Positions 23,872 through 34,885 of a DNA stretch of 38,516 bases are shown here, piece after piece. The first letter of the stretch is position 1. Each line of letters opens with the position of its first letter. This stretch comes from Sphingomonadales bacterium (GTDB lineage: Bacteria > Pseudomonadota > Alphaproteobacteria > Sphingomonadales > Sphingomonadaceae), in assembly GCA_025356275.1 (NCBI GenBank), contig JANXUK010000014.1, positions 1-38,516 of the forward strand, read 5' to 3'. The notes beneath the pieces were generated by a model. The model did no database searches, was not told where the DNA came from, and saw nothing but the letters and a program-made list of their open reading frames with translations. Made by a program: the position numbers and the translations under genes.

Positions 23872-24860
23872 AGCGTTTTCACCATCACCGACTTCGCCGG
23901 TGCGCGCCGGAGTTCGTTGCGCAACGGCAGCGTGAACGGCGCCGCCGCGATTTCGAACACATCGCCTTCGCAAGTGCGGATGCCGTCGCTGAACGACAGC
24001 GTCGCGGTCCCGAAGAAGTGAACGTGGATATCGCCGGGGCGGCGGAACAAGTCGTACTTGAAATGATGCGCCTCCAGATTGGCTAGGCTGTGCGACATAT
24101 TGGCCTCGCCGCTCAGGAACGGCTTTTCCCAGATCGTTGCACCGTTGCGGCGGATGCGGCTGACCCCTTCGACATGCGCGGGCGGCGCGCCGACGAGCAG
24201 TTCGGGACCGAGCGACGCGGCGCGCAGCTTTGAATGGGCGAGCCACAGATAGTTGTGCCGCTCGGTTACATGATCGCTGAACTCGTTAGCGAGAGTTAGA
24301 CCGAGCCGGAACGGCGTACCATCGGGCCCGATCAAATAAATGCCGGCCAGTTCAGGCTCTTCGCCACCATCCTCGGCAAAGGCTGGCATCGTCAGTGGCG
24401 CTTCGGGTGCGACCAGTGCGCTGCCGTCGCCTTTGTAAAACCATTCAGGCTGTTGGCCGGTTTCGCCGATGCCGGGCTTGCCGCCCGCAACCCCTTCCAG
24501 GAACATGCGCATCGAATCGGTCTGCTGGACTGCGCCTTGCGCCTCGCGGTGCATCTTGTCGCGTCCCTCGGCCGAACCCAGGTGAGTCAAGCCGGTGCCG
24601 GCCAGGACCAGGTGTGCCGCGTCCGGGTGGTCGATCGGCGATAGCAGCCGCCCGGCCGCAAGCTCGGCCGCGATGTCGCAGGCTGCGCCGCGTCCGCACG
24701 CCTTTACCGCCGCCGCCAGATCGATGCCGTCGGCGATCGCCGACGTGGCCAGCGCCCGCAACGATTCGACACCGCGCACGAACGCGGCACCATCAGCGGT
24801 GGCGGCGATGACCGATCGCACGCCGCCGGCGCTTTGGTGCTGCAACAAACGCAAGCTCAT
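23868..24860 (-). CDS. AraD1/GguC-type FAH-superfamily protein, probable 2-keto-3-deoxy-L-arabonate dehydratase
   Basis: Fumarylacetoacetate-hydrolase-fold protein, 330 aa, of the group annotated GguC or AraD1. Typical segments are LLSPIDHPDAAHLVLAGTGL, PEWFYKGDGS, FADEDG-like acidic patches (AEDGGEEPELAGIYLIG) and GDIHVHFFGTATLSFSDG; E and D residues in these are likely metal ligands. FAH-type dehydratases of this kind convert 2-keto-3-deoxypentonates to 2-oxoglutarate semialdehyde in some bacteria. No DHDPS-fold dehydratase is encoded in this locus, so this gene fills the third enzymatic gap. GGAGAG lies 6 bases before the start, and the gene overlaps the dehydrogenase by 4 bases. Confidence 0.85.
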   Translation of the reverse strand: MSLRLLQHQSAGGVRSVIAATADGAAFVRGVESLRALATSAIADGIDLAAAVKACGRGAACDIAAELAAGRLLSPIDHPDAAHLVLAGTGLTHLGSAEGRDKMHREAQGAVQQTDSMRMFLEGVAGGKPGIGETGQQPEWFYKGDGSALVAPEAPLTMPAFAEDGGEEPELAGIYLIGPDGTPFRLGLTLANEFSDHVTERHNYLWLAHSKLRAASLGPELLVGAPPAHVEGVSRIRRNGATIWEKPFLSGEANMSHSLANLEAHHFKYDLFRRPGDIHVHFFGTATLSFSDGIRTCEGDVFEIAAAPFTLPLRNELRRAPAKSVMVKTL

Positions 24861-24935
24861 GCCATTCTCTCCATTATATATTTTTTGGCATGGACGACCG
24901 CGCGACCGGAAATCGTGGCGGTGTCAGGCCGCTGC

Positions 24936-26498
24936 TCAGGCCGGTTGTGCAAACACGCCGTCGATCAGCCGGGGCGCTGTCGTGGCGTCGCCCAGCACGT
25001 CCGGCAGCAGCGCCGGCAAAAGGTTTTGGTAACACACCGGGCGCAGCCAGCGGTCGATCGCCATCGTGCCGACCGACGTGGTTCGCCCGTCCGATGTGGC
25101 CGGAAACGGGCCGCCATGGACCATGGCATGCGCCACTTCGACACCGGTCGGCCAGCCGTTGGCCAGGATCCGCCCGGCCTTGCGTTCCAACACCGGGATC
25201 AGGCGCGCGGCACAGGCGCGGTCGTCCGCGTCCATCTGCAAAGTCGCGGTCAGCTGCCCCTCGCTTTGGATCAGGACACCGCGCAACTCGGCTTCGTCCT
25301 TGCACCGGACCAGCAGCGAGGCGGCACCAAACACTTCATGACCCAGCGTTGCGTCACGGATGAACTGTGCGCCGGTGGTGGCAAAGAACGCGGCGCGGCC
25401 TTGCGCCACCCCTCCGCCGACCTGGCCGAGCGCCAGTGTCGTGACGGCTGCGTTCGCCTGCAGCGCCGCGACGCCTTGTTCGTAGGCGATATGAATGCCG
25501 CCGGTCAGCATGGTCGCCGCCGCCGTTGCGCGCAACGCCTCGGCCGCAGCGGCCACAAAGGCATCCAGCCCGTCGCCTTCGATCGCGACCACCAGCCCCG
25601 GATTGGTGCAGAACTGCCCCGCGCCCATCGTCAAACTTGCGACAAATGCGGTTCCCAACGCTGCGCCGCGCGCGCGCAACGCTTCGGGCAGCAGGATCAC
25701 GGGGTTGATGCTCGACATTTCGGCAAACACCGGGATCGGAACCGCGCGCGCTTGCGCCAGCCGCACCAGCGCCAGCCCGCCGCCGCGCGATCCGGTAAAG
25801 CCGACCGCTGTAATGTGCGGGTCCTGCACCAGCATCGTGCCGATTGCGTTGCCTGGGCCGGTCAGGTGCGAAAACACCCCCGGCGGCATTGCGCAAGCCG
25901 TGATTGCGGCGCGAATCGCACCGGCGACCAGATCGCCCGTTTGCGGATGCGCGGGATGTCCTTTGACCACAACCGGGCATCCCGCCGCCAACGCAGATGC
26001 GGTATCCCCGCCCGCGGTCGAGAACGCCAGGGGGAAATTGGACGCGCCGAACACCGCGACCGGGCCAAGCGGGATCATCCGCGACCGCAAATCCGGGCGC
26101 GGCGCAGGCAAGCGGTCGGGCAAGGCGGGATCGATCCGCAACCCCATCCAGCCGCCGGTGCGCACGACCCCGGCAAACATGTTTAACTGGCCAACGGTAC
26201 GCCCGCGCTCACCCTCCAGACGCGCGCGCGGCAGCCCGCTTTCGCGCATCGCGGTCGTGATGAGGACATCGCCCAGCGCGATGATTTCCGCGCCGATCCG
26301 CTCCAGAAAAGCCGCGCGGCGTTCCGCCGGCAATGCGCGATAGGGATCGAATGCTGCCTCTGCAGCCGCACAAGCCGCCGTTACCTCGGCCGCGCCGTGT
26401 GCCTGTGCGTGTACATTTGCGGGCACGCTTACGTTTTTTGGCGCGGTTGAATCGAACGTCATGTTAGGGCTATGATGGTCGGCGAGTTCGGTGGACAT
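24936..26498 (-). CDS. 2-oxoglutarate (alpha-ketoglutaric) semialdehyde dehydrogenase
   Basis: Aldehyde dehydrogenase superfamily, 520 aa, oxidising 2-oxoglutarate semialdehyde to 2-oxoglutarate, the last step of arabinose breakdown. Visible catalytic residues are C297 (GQFCTNPG), E260 (FAEMSSINP), N154 (GASNFPLAF) and K179 ([10 protein letters not shown]). The [20 protein letters not shown] and KGHPAHPxTG blocks are typical of the KGSADH-III group. The ATG at 26498 is chosen for its GGAG 7 bases upstream. It is the first gene of the minus-strand run and faces the GntR regulator across a 100-base shared control region that contains a putative operator. Confidence 0.9.
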   Translation of the reverse strand: MSTELADHHSPNMTFDSTAPKNVSVPANVHAQAHGAAEVTAACAAAEAAFDPYRALPAERRAAFLERIGAEIIALGDVLITTAMRESGLPRARLEGERGRTVGQLNMFAGVVRTGGWMGLRIDPALPDRLPAPRPDLRSRMIPLGPVAVFGASNFPLAFSTAGGDTASALAAGCPVVVKGHPAHPQTGDLVAGAIRAAITACAMPPGVFSHLTGPGNAIGTMLVQDPHITAVGFTGSRGGGLALVRLAQARAVPIPVFAEMSSINPVILLPEALRARGAALGTAFVASLTMGAGQFCTNPGLVVAIEGDGLDAFVAAAAEALRATAAATMLTGGIHIAYEQGVAALQANAAVTTLALGQVGGGVAQGRAAFFATTGAQFIRDATLGHEVFGAASLLVRCKDEAELRGVLIQSEGQLTATLQMDADDRACAARLIPVLERKAGRILANGWPTGVEVAHAMVHGGPFPATSDGRTTSVGTMAIDRWLRPVCYQNLLPALLPDVLGDATTAPRLIDGVFAQPA

Positions 26499-26511
26499 TT
26501 GTTGTCTCCAA

Positions 26512-26527
26512 TTTAGTCGGACATAAA
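26512..26527. promoter_or_regulatory. Putative operator between the semialdehyde dehydrogenase and GntR genes
   Basis: TTTAGTCGGACATAAA is a near-palindrome centred on GTC-G-GAC. It shares the GTC-N-GAC core with the site at 28800-28812 and has one mismatch to TNGTNNNACNA. It lies 14 bases before the dehydrogenase start and about 70 before the regulator start, so one protein bound here could control both genes. Confidence 0.55.
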
Positions 26528-26598
26528 ACGGTGCGGAAGCGATGGCAACCGTTGGTTTGTGAAGCATGTCCGGGTTTATGACGGAGGGGGAGAACGCA

Positions 26599-27363
26599 AT
26601 GGCCGGGATAGCTGATACGCCAGAAGACAATCCGCCCTTGGGTGATCGGGTCCGTGCGCCGCGCGGCACCGGGCGGAGGCTGCGCGGCGCGATCGCGCAC
26701 AAGCTGGGGGTGGCGATCCTGTCGGGCGAGTTCGCGCCGGGCGCGACGCTGTCGGGCGAAGTCGCATTTTCCGAAGCACTGGACGTGTCACGCAGCGCCT
26801 ATCGCGAGGCGATGCAAGTGCTGAGTGCAAAAGGCTTGGTCGAAAGCCGGCCAAAGGCGGGAACGCGGGTGCTGCCTCGCAACCGCTGGAACTTGCTCGA
26901 TCCCGACGTGCTTGCCTGGGCATTCGCCGGTGAACCCGATGTCCAGTTTATCCGCAGCTTGTTCGAATTGCGCGCCATTGTCGAGCCGGCGGCAGCCGCG
27001 CTGGCCGCCGAACGGCGCGATAGCGCTGATCTGAAAATCATGCGCGATGCGCTCGCCGCGATGAGCCACCATACGTTGGCAAGCGAAATCGGACGCGCCG
27101 CCGATCGTGACTTTCACAATGCGATCTTGCGCGCGACCCGCAACGATGCGCTGTCCGTCCTGAGCGCCAGCATCGGCGCAGCGGTAAACTGGACGACCCA
27201 GTTCAAGCAGCGCCAGCGCGCCTTGCCCCGCAATCCGATCCCGGACCATCGCCGGGTGCTCGACGCGATCGCGGCAAAAGATGCGATCGCGGCGAACCGG
27301 GCGATGGCGGTGCTTGTCGAACTGGCGCTGGAGGATACGCGCGCCGCAATGGGCGGCGGTTGA
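26599..27363 (+). CDS. GntR-family regulator, FadR/FCD subgroup
   Basis: Probable repressor of the arabinose/arabinan genes, 254 aa. The N-terminal winged helix spans about 30-95 ([47 protein letters not shown]). The C-terminal all-helical FCD ligand domain spans about 105-250 ([33 protein letters not shown]); its D and H residues normally hold a metal. The ATG at 26599 is chosen because GGGGAG lies 6 bases upstream; in-frame ATGs at 26566 and 26578 would add up to 11 residues. It is divergent from the dehydrogenase operon. A decayed relative lies at 32806-32965. The inducer is probably an arabinose-pathway intermediate, by analogy with other FCD regulators. Confidence 0.88.
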   Translation: MAGIADTPEDNPPLGDRVRAPRGTGRRLRGAIAHKLGVAILSGEFAPGATLSGEVAFSEALDVSRSAYREAMQVLSAKGLVESRPKAGTRVLPRNRWNLLDPDVLAWAFAGEPDVQFIRSLFELRAIVEPAAAALAAERRDSADLKIMRDALAAMSHHTLASEIGRAADRDFHNAILRATRNDALSVLSASIGAAVNWTTQFKQRQRALPRNPIPDHRRVLDAIAAKDAIAANRAMAVLVELALEDTRAAMGGG

Positions 27364-27387
27364 TACGCGGCCATCAGGCGCGGCGCA

Positions 27388-28755
27388 TTACCGATGCCCG
27401 GCGACCCCCGGAACCGCCAAGTCGACAACTTTTGGCGCGGGCTCAGGGGTCGGACGTGATCCCCACAGCGCATAGAACAGCACATAACATTCGCACGCGA
27501 TGGTCAACAGGAACGACCATTGTAGGCCGTAAGCATCGGCAAGCTTGCCCTGCACGACGACCAGCGCGCCGCCGGCGATCGCCATGATCAACAGCCCGGA
27601 ACCTTCTTCGGTCAGCGGCCCCAGGCCCCGAATGCCGAGCGTGAAGATCGTCGGGAACATGATGGAATGGAACAGCCCCACGCAAATCAGCGCCCACATC
27701 GCGACATGCCCGGTGGTGAATGTGGCGATCAGCATCACCGCTGCCGCACCGATGCTGGCGATCGCAAGCGCCCGACGCGGGTCCATTTTCTGCATCGCGA
27801 CCGCACCGACGAGGCGGCCAACCATCATCCCGCCCCACAGCAGGAACAAATAGCCAGAGGCCTGTTGATGCGTAATATTACCGATTTCGGGTTGCGAAAC
27901 AAAGTTGATGAACAAATTGCCGACGCCGATTTCGGCGATCAGATAAATGAAAATCGCCGGAACGCCGAATACCAGATTGCGATGCTGCCACAGCGGATGG
28001 TTGGCAACCCGGTTGCCCAGCGATCGCCCGGTGTGGGCGGCTTTGACGCCGCGCTGAGTCGCTGCGCCCATCGCGGGCATCGGCGAACGGGCAATCACAA
28101 TCGCCAAGACGGCCAGAACGCCCGCAACGATCAGATACGGCAGCACGACCGATTGCGCATCGGCGAGCCGTGCGGCCGGGGTCAGCGCGGGAGCACCCGC
28201 GACCGCTGTACCCGACGCGCTGCGGCCCAGAATGAGATAGCCGCCGAACAACGGCGCAAGCGTGGCACCGGCCGAATTGAAGGCCTGAACCAGGTTGAGC
28301 CGCGACGATGCCGTTTCCGGCTTACCGACGACCGCGACATAAGGATTGGCGGCAACCTGTAGCAAAGTGATGCCGCTGGCGATCACGAACAGCGCAAACA
28401 GCGTTACGCCATACGAAGGGATTTGCGCAGCCGGCACCATGATCAACGCGCCTGTGCCCATCATCGCCAGCCCGACTACCATCGCGCGTTGGTAACCGAT
28501 CCGTTCGATCAGCATCGCCGACGGGATCGACGCCACGAAATAGGCGATGAACCACACGCTTTCGATAACCGTGGTCTGCGTGTAGCTAAGGTCGAACACA
28601 CTGCGCAAATGCGGCAGCAGCGTGCCGTTGATGACCGTGATAAAGCCCCACATGAAGAACAGGCTGGTCAGCAGGATCAGTGCTGAACGATAGGACGTGT
28701 CCCCGGCCGACGCTTCGGCGGAAATTGGGGCGAACCCAGTCGGGGCTCCGGTCAT
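27388..28755 (-). CDS. FucP-type sugar:proton symporter (MFS)
   Basis: Inner-membrane monosaccharide permease of 455 aa with about 12 hydrophobic segments, FucP/GluP-like. Signatures are FFMWGFITVINGTLLPHLR in helix 1, ERIGYQRAMVVGL, and LLQVAANPYVAVVGKPETASSRLNLVQ. The start at 28755 is chosen because AAGGAG lies 6 bases upstream; an in-frame ATG at 28779 is less well placed. Given the locus, L-arabinose is the expected substrate. It is convergent with the GntR gene and divergent from the epimerase gene, sharing a control region with the latter. Confidence 0.9.
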   Translation of the reverse strand: MTGAPTGFAPISAEASAGDTSYRSALILLTSLFFMWGFITVINGTLLPHLRSVFDLSYTQTTVIESVWFIAYFVASIPSAMLIERIGYQRAMVVGLAMMGTGALIMVPAAQIPSYGVTLFALFVIASGITLLQVAANPYVAVVGKPETASSRLNLVQAFNSAGATLAPLFGGYLILGRSASGTAVAGAPALTPAARLADAQSVVLPYLIVAGVLAVLAIVIARSPMPAMGAATQRGVKAAHTGRSLGNRVANHPLWQHRNLVFGVPAIFIYLIAEIGVGNLFINFVSQPEIGNITHQQASGYLFLLWGGMMVGRLVGAVAMQKMDPRRALAIASIGAAAVMLIATFTTGHVAMWALICVGLFHSIMFPTIFTLGIRGLGPLTEEGSGLLIMAIAGGALVVVQGKLADAYGLQWSFLLTIACECYVLFYALWGSRPTPEPAPKVVDLAVPGVAGHR

Positions 28756-28799
28756 AAACATCTCCTTGTTGCCAGACATCGCGCTTGCCCAGTCTTATC

Positions 28800-28812
28800 T
28801 TGTCTGACTATA
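28800..28812. promoter_or_regulatory. Putative GntR/FCD operator between permease and epimerase genes
   Basis: TTGTCTGACTATA contains TTGTCTGACTA, an exact match to the FadR-subfamily consensus TNGTNNNACNA. It lies almost midway between the two divergent start codons: 45 bases from the permease and 47 from the epimerase. This is the best of three related sites in the arabinose region. Confidence 0.6.
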
Positions 28813-28858
28813 CTGGCCGACCGAGGCGCGTCAACCGGCGTGGGATCAGGAGCGACCG

Positions 28859-30010
28859 ATGATGCGAGGATTTGTGGTGATGGCAGGCGTAGTATCCGCC
28901 GCAGGCGCAGTCGTCAGTGCGGGCCCGGCGTGTGCCGCGACCGCGCAACAGGCCGCGTTCGGCAAATTGCCCGATGGTACGGCGGTCGAGGCGGTGATCT
29001 TGACCGGCGCGAACGGGGTCAGCGCGCGGATTATCACGTATGGCGCGACGTTGCAGGCGTTCGATGTCCCCGACCGCAACGGCAAAGTCGCAGACATCGA
29101 GCTTGGTTACGACCGGATCGACGATTTTATCGCGCATCCCAATTTCTGGGGTCAGACGATCGGGCGTTACGCCAATCGCATCGCCGACGGGCGCTTTGCT
29201 ATCGACGGCAAGACCTACCAGCTGGCCCTTAACGACAAGACCAATTCGCTGCACGGCGGCACGCAAGGGTTTGACAAGCGCAACTGGAAGATCGACCAGA
29301 TCGTTGCCCGGGGCGCGACTGCCAGCGTTACCATGTCGCTGATCAGCCCGGCCGGCGACCAGGGTTATCCGGGCACGCTTACCGCCACGGCGACGTATAC
29401 GCTCGATGATCACGGATCGCTGACGATTGACTATGGCGCGAAAACCGATGCGCCCACGATCGTCAACATGACCAATCACGCCATCTTCAACTTGGCGGGA
29501 GAGGGGGCCCCCGGCGGTATTTTGCAGCACCGGATGACCATTCCCGCCAGCCGCTACACGCCGGTAAACGCAGCGCTGATTCCGACAGGTGAGATTAAGC
29601 CAGTCGTCGGCACGCTGTTCGATTTCACCCGTGGGCGCACGATCGAGGATGGCATCCGCGATGGCCGCGATCCGCAGATCGTGGCCGGGCGCGGCTATGA
29701 CCACAATTTCGCGATCGATGCCGGTCGCACCGCCCAGCCCAAGCTGATGGTCACTTTGGCTGATGCTGCATCCGGCCGCGTGCTGGAAGTCCTGTCGGAT
29801 CAGCCGGGCCTGCAAGTCTATACCGGCAATTTTCTCGATGGCACGTTGATCGGCAAAGCCGGCCACGTGTACCGCATGGGCGATGGCATCGCGCTGGAAC
29901 CACAAACGTTTCCCGACACGCCCAACCAGCCGGCCTTCGGATCGGCCCGACTCGATCCCGGCCAGACCTATCATCACCGCATGATCTTTCGCGTAACCAC
30001 GACCCGTTGA
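28859..30010 (+). CDS. galM: Aldose 1-epimerase (mutarotase), exported
   Basis: Mutarotase of 383 aa interconverting alpha and beta sugar anomers, which speeds supply of the anomer used by permease or dehydrogenase. Key residues are H132 (NSLHGG), H207 (TNHAIFNL) and E347 ([12 protein letters not shown]), the usual acid/base set, plus the substrate arginine in GRYANRI. Residues 1-27 form a signal peptide (ending GPACAA), so it acts in the periplasm. AGGAG lies 7 bases before the start. It heads the plus-strand operon; the frame of the next gene opens inside its last codons. Confidence 0.9.
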   Translation: MMRGFVVMAGVVSAAGAVVSAGPACAATAQQAAFGKLPDGTAVEAVILTGANGVSARIITYGATLQAFDVPDRNGKVADIELGYDRIDDFIAHPNFWGQTIGRYANRIADGRFAIDGKTYQLALNDKTNSLHGGTQGFDKRNWKIDQIVARGATASVTMSLISPAGDQGYPGTLTATATYTLDDHGSLTIDYGAKTDAPTIVNMTNHAIFNLAGEGAPGGILQHRMTIPASRYTPVNAALIPTGEIKPVVGTLFDFTRGRTIEDGIRDGRDPQIVAGRGYDHNFAIDAGRTAQPKLMVTLADAASGRVLEVLSDQPGLQVYTGNFLDGTLIGKAGHVYRMGDGIALEPQTFPDTPNQPAFGSARLDPGQTYHHRMIFRVTTTR

Positions 30011-30036
30011 CCCGACGGCGTTTCGAAAGCCTGACC

Positions 30037-31833
<1,797 letters not shown>

Positions 31834-31876
31834 TCGGGCGGGCTGCGCTGGTATCTATTCACCACCGATCAGCGCA

Positions 31877-31942
31877 GTCGAAGGGGCGGAAAAATACCAG
31901 CGTAGCGTGCAGACAATGAGCCTACCGGGAGACAACCTTTGA
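31877..31942 (+). pseudogene. Detached C-terminal tail of a second IlvD/Edd dehydratase
   Basis: Translating from 31877 gives [21 protein letters not shown] and a stop. This aligns without gaps to the last residues of the dehydratase ending at 31833 ([20 protein letters not shown]): 15 of 20 residues and 45 of 63 bases are the same, mostly differing at third positions. Nothing related to the dehydratase is visible between 31834 and 31876. The fragment ends in TTGA, overlapping the lactonase start, an operon junction style used throughout the window. It looks like the 3' end of an older dehydratase gene left when the present one was inserted or recombined in. Confidence 0.8.
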
Positions 31943-32808
31943 TCGCAACCGTCCGCAAGATCGATCGCGACACCCGCGATATGCTGGGCGAAGGAGCGTT
32001 GTGGTGCGCGCGCGACGGAGCGTTTTACTGGGTCGATATCCTGGCCCCCGCGCCCAACCGGCTGACACTGGCCACCGGCACGATCGAGCGCTGGACCATG
32101 CCCGAGCCGCTGGGCTGGGTGGTGGAACACGAAAGCGGCGGCTTTGTCGGCGGCTTTCGCAGCGGGATTGCATCGATCACCCTCGATCCGCTGAGGATCG
32201 GCCCGCGCGCCGGGCCAGAGCCGCACTTGCCTGGCAACCGCATGAACGATGGCAAGGCCGATCGCCATGGCGCCATCTGGTGCGGCACGATGGACATGGC
32301 CGAGGAACAGGCGATCGGATCGCTGTACCGGCTGGGCCCCGATGGCGCGTGGCAGCAGATCGATGCCGATTACCTCGTCCCCAACGGGCCCGGTCTGTCA
32401 CCGTGCGGCGGCTGGATGTATCATGCCGACAGCGCACGGCGCGTGATCTATCGCTTTTCATGCGACGGGCACGCCGTGCACGACCGGCAGCCGTTCATCC
32501 GGTTCGGCGAAGACGAAGGCTATCCAGATGGCATGACGTGCGATGCCGAAGGCTACCTGTGGGTGGCGCACTGGGATGGGGGCCGGATCAGCCGTTTTGC
32601 CCCTGATGGCACGCTCGATCACAGCATCGCACTTCCGGCGCAGCGCGTTACCAATATCGCCTTTGCCGGCGCCGCGCTCGATCGCATGTTTATAACGACG
32701 GCGGCCAATGGCCTGCCACCCGGGGAATTCGACGGGGCGCTATTTGAAGTCGATGTGGGTATAGCGGGCAATCCCGCCCATATTTACAGCGGGCCGCTGC
32801 CTGGCTGA
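31939..32808 (+). CDS. SMP-30/gluconolactonase-family L-arabinolactonase
   Basis: Six-bladed propeller lactonase of 289 aa hydrolysing L-arabino-gamma-lactone to L-arabonate, the second pathway step. Metal-site residues are E18 (GEGALW), N149 (VPNGPG) and D197 (YPDGMT), with NRMNDGKAD (N100/N103) as substrate loop. There is no signal peptide, so it is cytoplasmic. The TTG start overlaps the stop of the dehydratase-tail remnant (TTGA). No strong ribosome-binding site is seen, so coupling to the now-untranslated remnant may have been lost and expression reduced. Confidence 0.9.
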   Translation: MIATVRKIDRDTRDMLGEGALWCARDGAFYWVDILAPAPNRLTLATGTIERWTMPEPLGWVVEHESGGFVGGFRSGIASITLDPLRIGPRAGPEPHLPGNRMNDGKADRHGAIWCGTMDMAEEQAIGSLYRLGPDGAWQQIDADYLVPNGPGLSPCGGWMYHADSARRVIYRFSCDGHAVHDRQPFIRFGEDEGYPDGMTCDAEGYLWVAHWDGGRISRFAPDGTLDHSIALPAQRVTNIAFAGAALDRMFITTAANGLPPGEFDGALFEVDVGIAGNPAHIYSGPLPG

Positions 32809-32965
32809 ACCGGCGCTGCGGTGTCGGCCAGTGCCAGATCCACCAGCGCCGCCGCGGACGCTCCTGCGGGTTCGTCGCCCCGACGACAGGACGATCAGCA
32901 CGACATTACGCGTGGCGCGCAGGATCGCAGGGTGAAAATCGCAGTCTATGGCGCGCCCGGGTCCA
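32806..32965 (-). pseudogene. Remnant of a GntR/FCD regulator
   Basis: On the minus strand about 32880-32960 encodes [18 protein letters not shown] followed by VVLIVLS. This matches [18 protein letters not shown] plus DALSVLS of the intact regulator at 26599-27363 at 19 of 25 positions. A second piece, in another frame (about 32806-32885), reads DEPAGASAAALVDLALADT and resembles the regulator's C-terminus ([17 protein letters not shown]). About 40 residues between the pieces are missing. The DNA-binding half is absent, so this is a dead fragment. Confidence 0.7.
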
Positions 32966-33013
32966 CAGTCGTCATGCCAGATGTTCAGCGCCGGTTGCTT
33001 TTGACATCGTCAA

Positions 33014-33103
33014 AAATTTTCGCAAAAGTCGGCACACGCGGCGTTCCTCGACGAGAAGCTTCAGCACCACGGGGAGGTTGAGATCGAGCCCCTTGGAACG
33101 CAT
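33014..33103 (-). pseudogene. Remnant of a LysR-type regulator N-terminus
   Basis: From ATG 33103 the minus strand reads MRSKGLDLNLPVVLKLLVEE, then RRVCRLLRKF. This closely resembles the first 30 residues of NodD-like LysR proteins (MRFKGLDLNL, then VALDALLxERNVTRAA). The family's next segment (LxLSQPAxS) is missing and the frame stops at 32972. It faces away from the broken TonB receptor, so it may once have been its divergent regulator. The 138 bases between them (33104-33241) include an AT-rich patch at 33130-33180 likely to hold an old promoter. Confidence 0.6.
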
Positions 33104-33241
33104 TGGCCGTGCCTGCCTCCCCTTCGCGTGTTATTTGATATAGTATTCAAAAATGATAAAAAAACAAGTTTTTATATTGCCGAGCGAGCCTATCGCATCC
33201 GGATAACGGTCCCGCAACGCGGACCGGCACGGCAGAGTGAT

Positions 33242-34830
33242 ATGAACAGCATCCTGCTCACGGGCGTCGCGCTGATCCCGCTGACAGGCTCGGCCAAGGC
33301 ACAGACGCCGCCGGGAACTGTGGCTGCAGTGTTATCGGCACCCGAGACGGCGAAAGTATCCAGCAGCACCGCCGCAGCCGAACCGACCGGCCTGCGGGAA
33401 ATCGTCGTCACAGCCCAGCGCCGCGCCGAACCGCTGCAGCGCGCGGCCATCGCTGTCGATGTCGTGTCGAGCGAAGCCGTCCTTGCCAGCGGTGTCAGCA
33501 AGGCGACCGACCTCACCGCGCTCGTTCCCGCGCTCCAGGGTATGGGGGCCGGCGGGTCGACCAGCTTCTACATCCGCGAGGTCGGCGCCTTCACCGCCAA
33601 TGCGTACACCGACCCCAGAGTGGCCTTCAACTAGCATACATCACTCGTCCATCAGCAACTGCGGGCGTGTTCTTCGACATCGACCGAGTCGAGGTGCTCA
33701 AGGGTTCGCAGGGCACGCTCTATGGCCGCAACGCCACGGGTGGGGCGATCAACGTGCTGCCGACCAAGCCGAAGCTCAATTCCACGTCGGGCTATATCAA
33801 CGGGTCGTTCGGCAATTATAATGCGGTCGCAGTGCAGAGTGCGATCAACCTGCCGCTGGGCCCAACTGCTGCCTTGCGCGTGTCGGGCAATATCGCGCGG
33901 CACGATGGTTACTACTCGACGGTACCGACCAGCAGCGCGACGAGTCCGCGCGCGCGCAATTGTTGTTCCGGCCCTCACCCGACCTCGAGATCCGCCTTGC
34001 CGGCGATTATTACCATGGCGGCAACAAGGGCAGCGGCGCGAACTTCCGCGGCCACGCGGTCTTCAACCCGGCGACAAACAGCTATACCGTCGTGCCCTCC
34101 GGACTGGCCGATAACATCGACGCCTACGACCCGCGCGCTGCGCCATTCTTGGCGACCGCCGTGTCGGGAATTTCGGCCTGCGGGTCTGTTGCCACTGCGC
34201 AGCTCCCCGCACCAGGATTACGTCAGCTGGGGCGTGAATGCCGACATCAGCTACACAATGCCGTGCGCCACATTGACGATCACGCCGGCCTATCGCGAAT
34301 TTCACCAGAAAAGTGTCGAAGCATCGGGTGGATTCAGCGTCGACCAGAACCAGACCTTTAAGACCCACAGCCTCGAGGCGCGGTGGGCGAGCGACGCTGC
34401 GGCCAGGATTGGATGGATGTTGGGCGGATTCTATTACAAGGAAAACGTCGAGGCGCCGCGCATGAATGTCCTTACGGAGGTACTCGATAGCTTTCAGCCG
34501 TTCCGCCAGGACACCACCTCGCTTGCCGTTTTCGGCCGCGTCACGGCGCACTTGACCGACCAGCTGCGGATCGTCGGTGGTGGGCGCTACACGCACGACC
34601 GGCGCACATTCGCCGGTACCGCCGACGTGCTGGTCGACGCCTGCGTCGCGCCCGCGCACAGCTGCCCCAATGCGCCGCTGCTGCCGTTCGCGACGTCTGT
34701 CGCCGACACGGCCGCACAGCTTGGCCGGGTAGCGACTCCGTACGGCTTCTTCGTTCAGCCCGGCAATCCGGGCGCGGCAGCGATCGTGGCGTGGCGGGCG
34801 TTGGCAGACCGTGTCGGGCCGACCCGGTGA
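33242..34830 (+). pseudogene. Broken TonB-dependent receptor
   Basis: Remains of a FecA/CirA-like receptor. Frame 2 from 33242 encodes a signal peptide (ending GSAKAQT), the TonB-box-like LREIVVTAQRR and half the plug, and stops at 33634. Frame 1 resumes as YITRPSATAGVFFDIDRVEV and LKGSQGTLYGRNATGGAIN, with a few bases lost near 33630. A second shift lies near 33920: frame 3 reads QLLFRPSPDLEIRLAGDYYH. A third lies near 34190-34215, returning to frame 1 at QDYVSWGVNADISYT. The barrel is cut at about residue 500; the last strands and terminal phenylalanine are missing. Three independent lesions plus truncation make a functional product very unlikely. Confidence 0.85.
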
Positions 34831-34885
34831 CGGGCCGCCCTGGCAATTCGATCAACGCGACTGAAACGTGACCAAGGAACAATTC

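Noticed and set aside
32821..33081. 86-aa plus-strand open frame after the lactonase
   Set aside because: The minus strand of the same stretch shows GntR and LysR fossils, and the plus frame has no recognisable motif.
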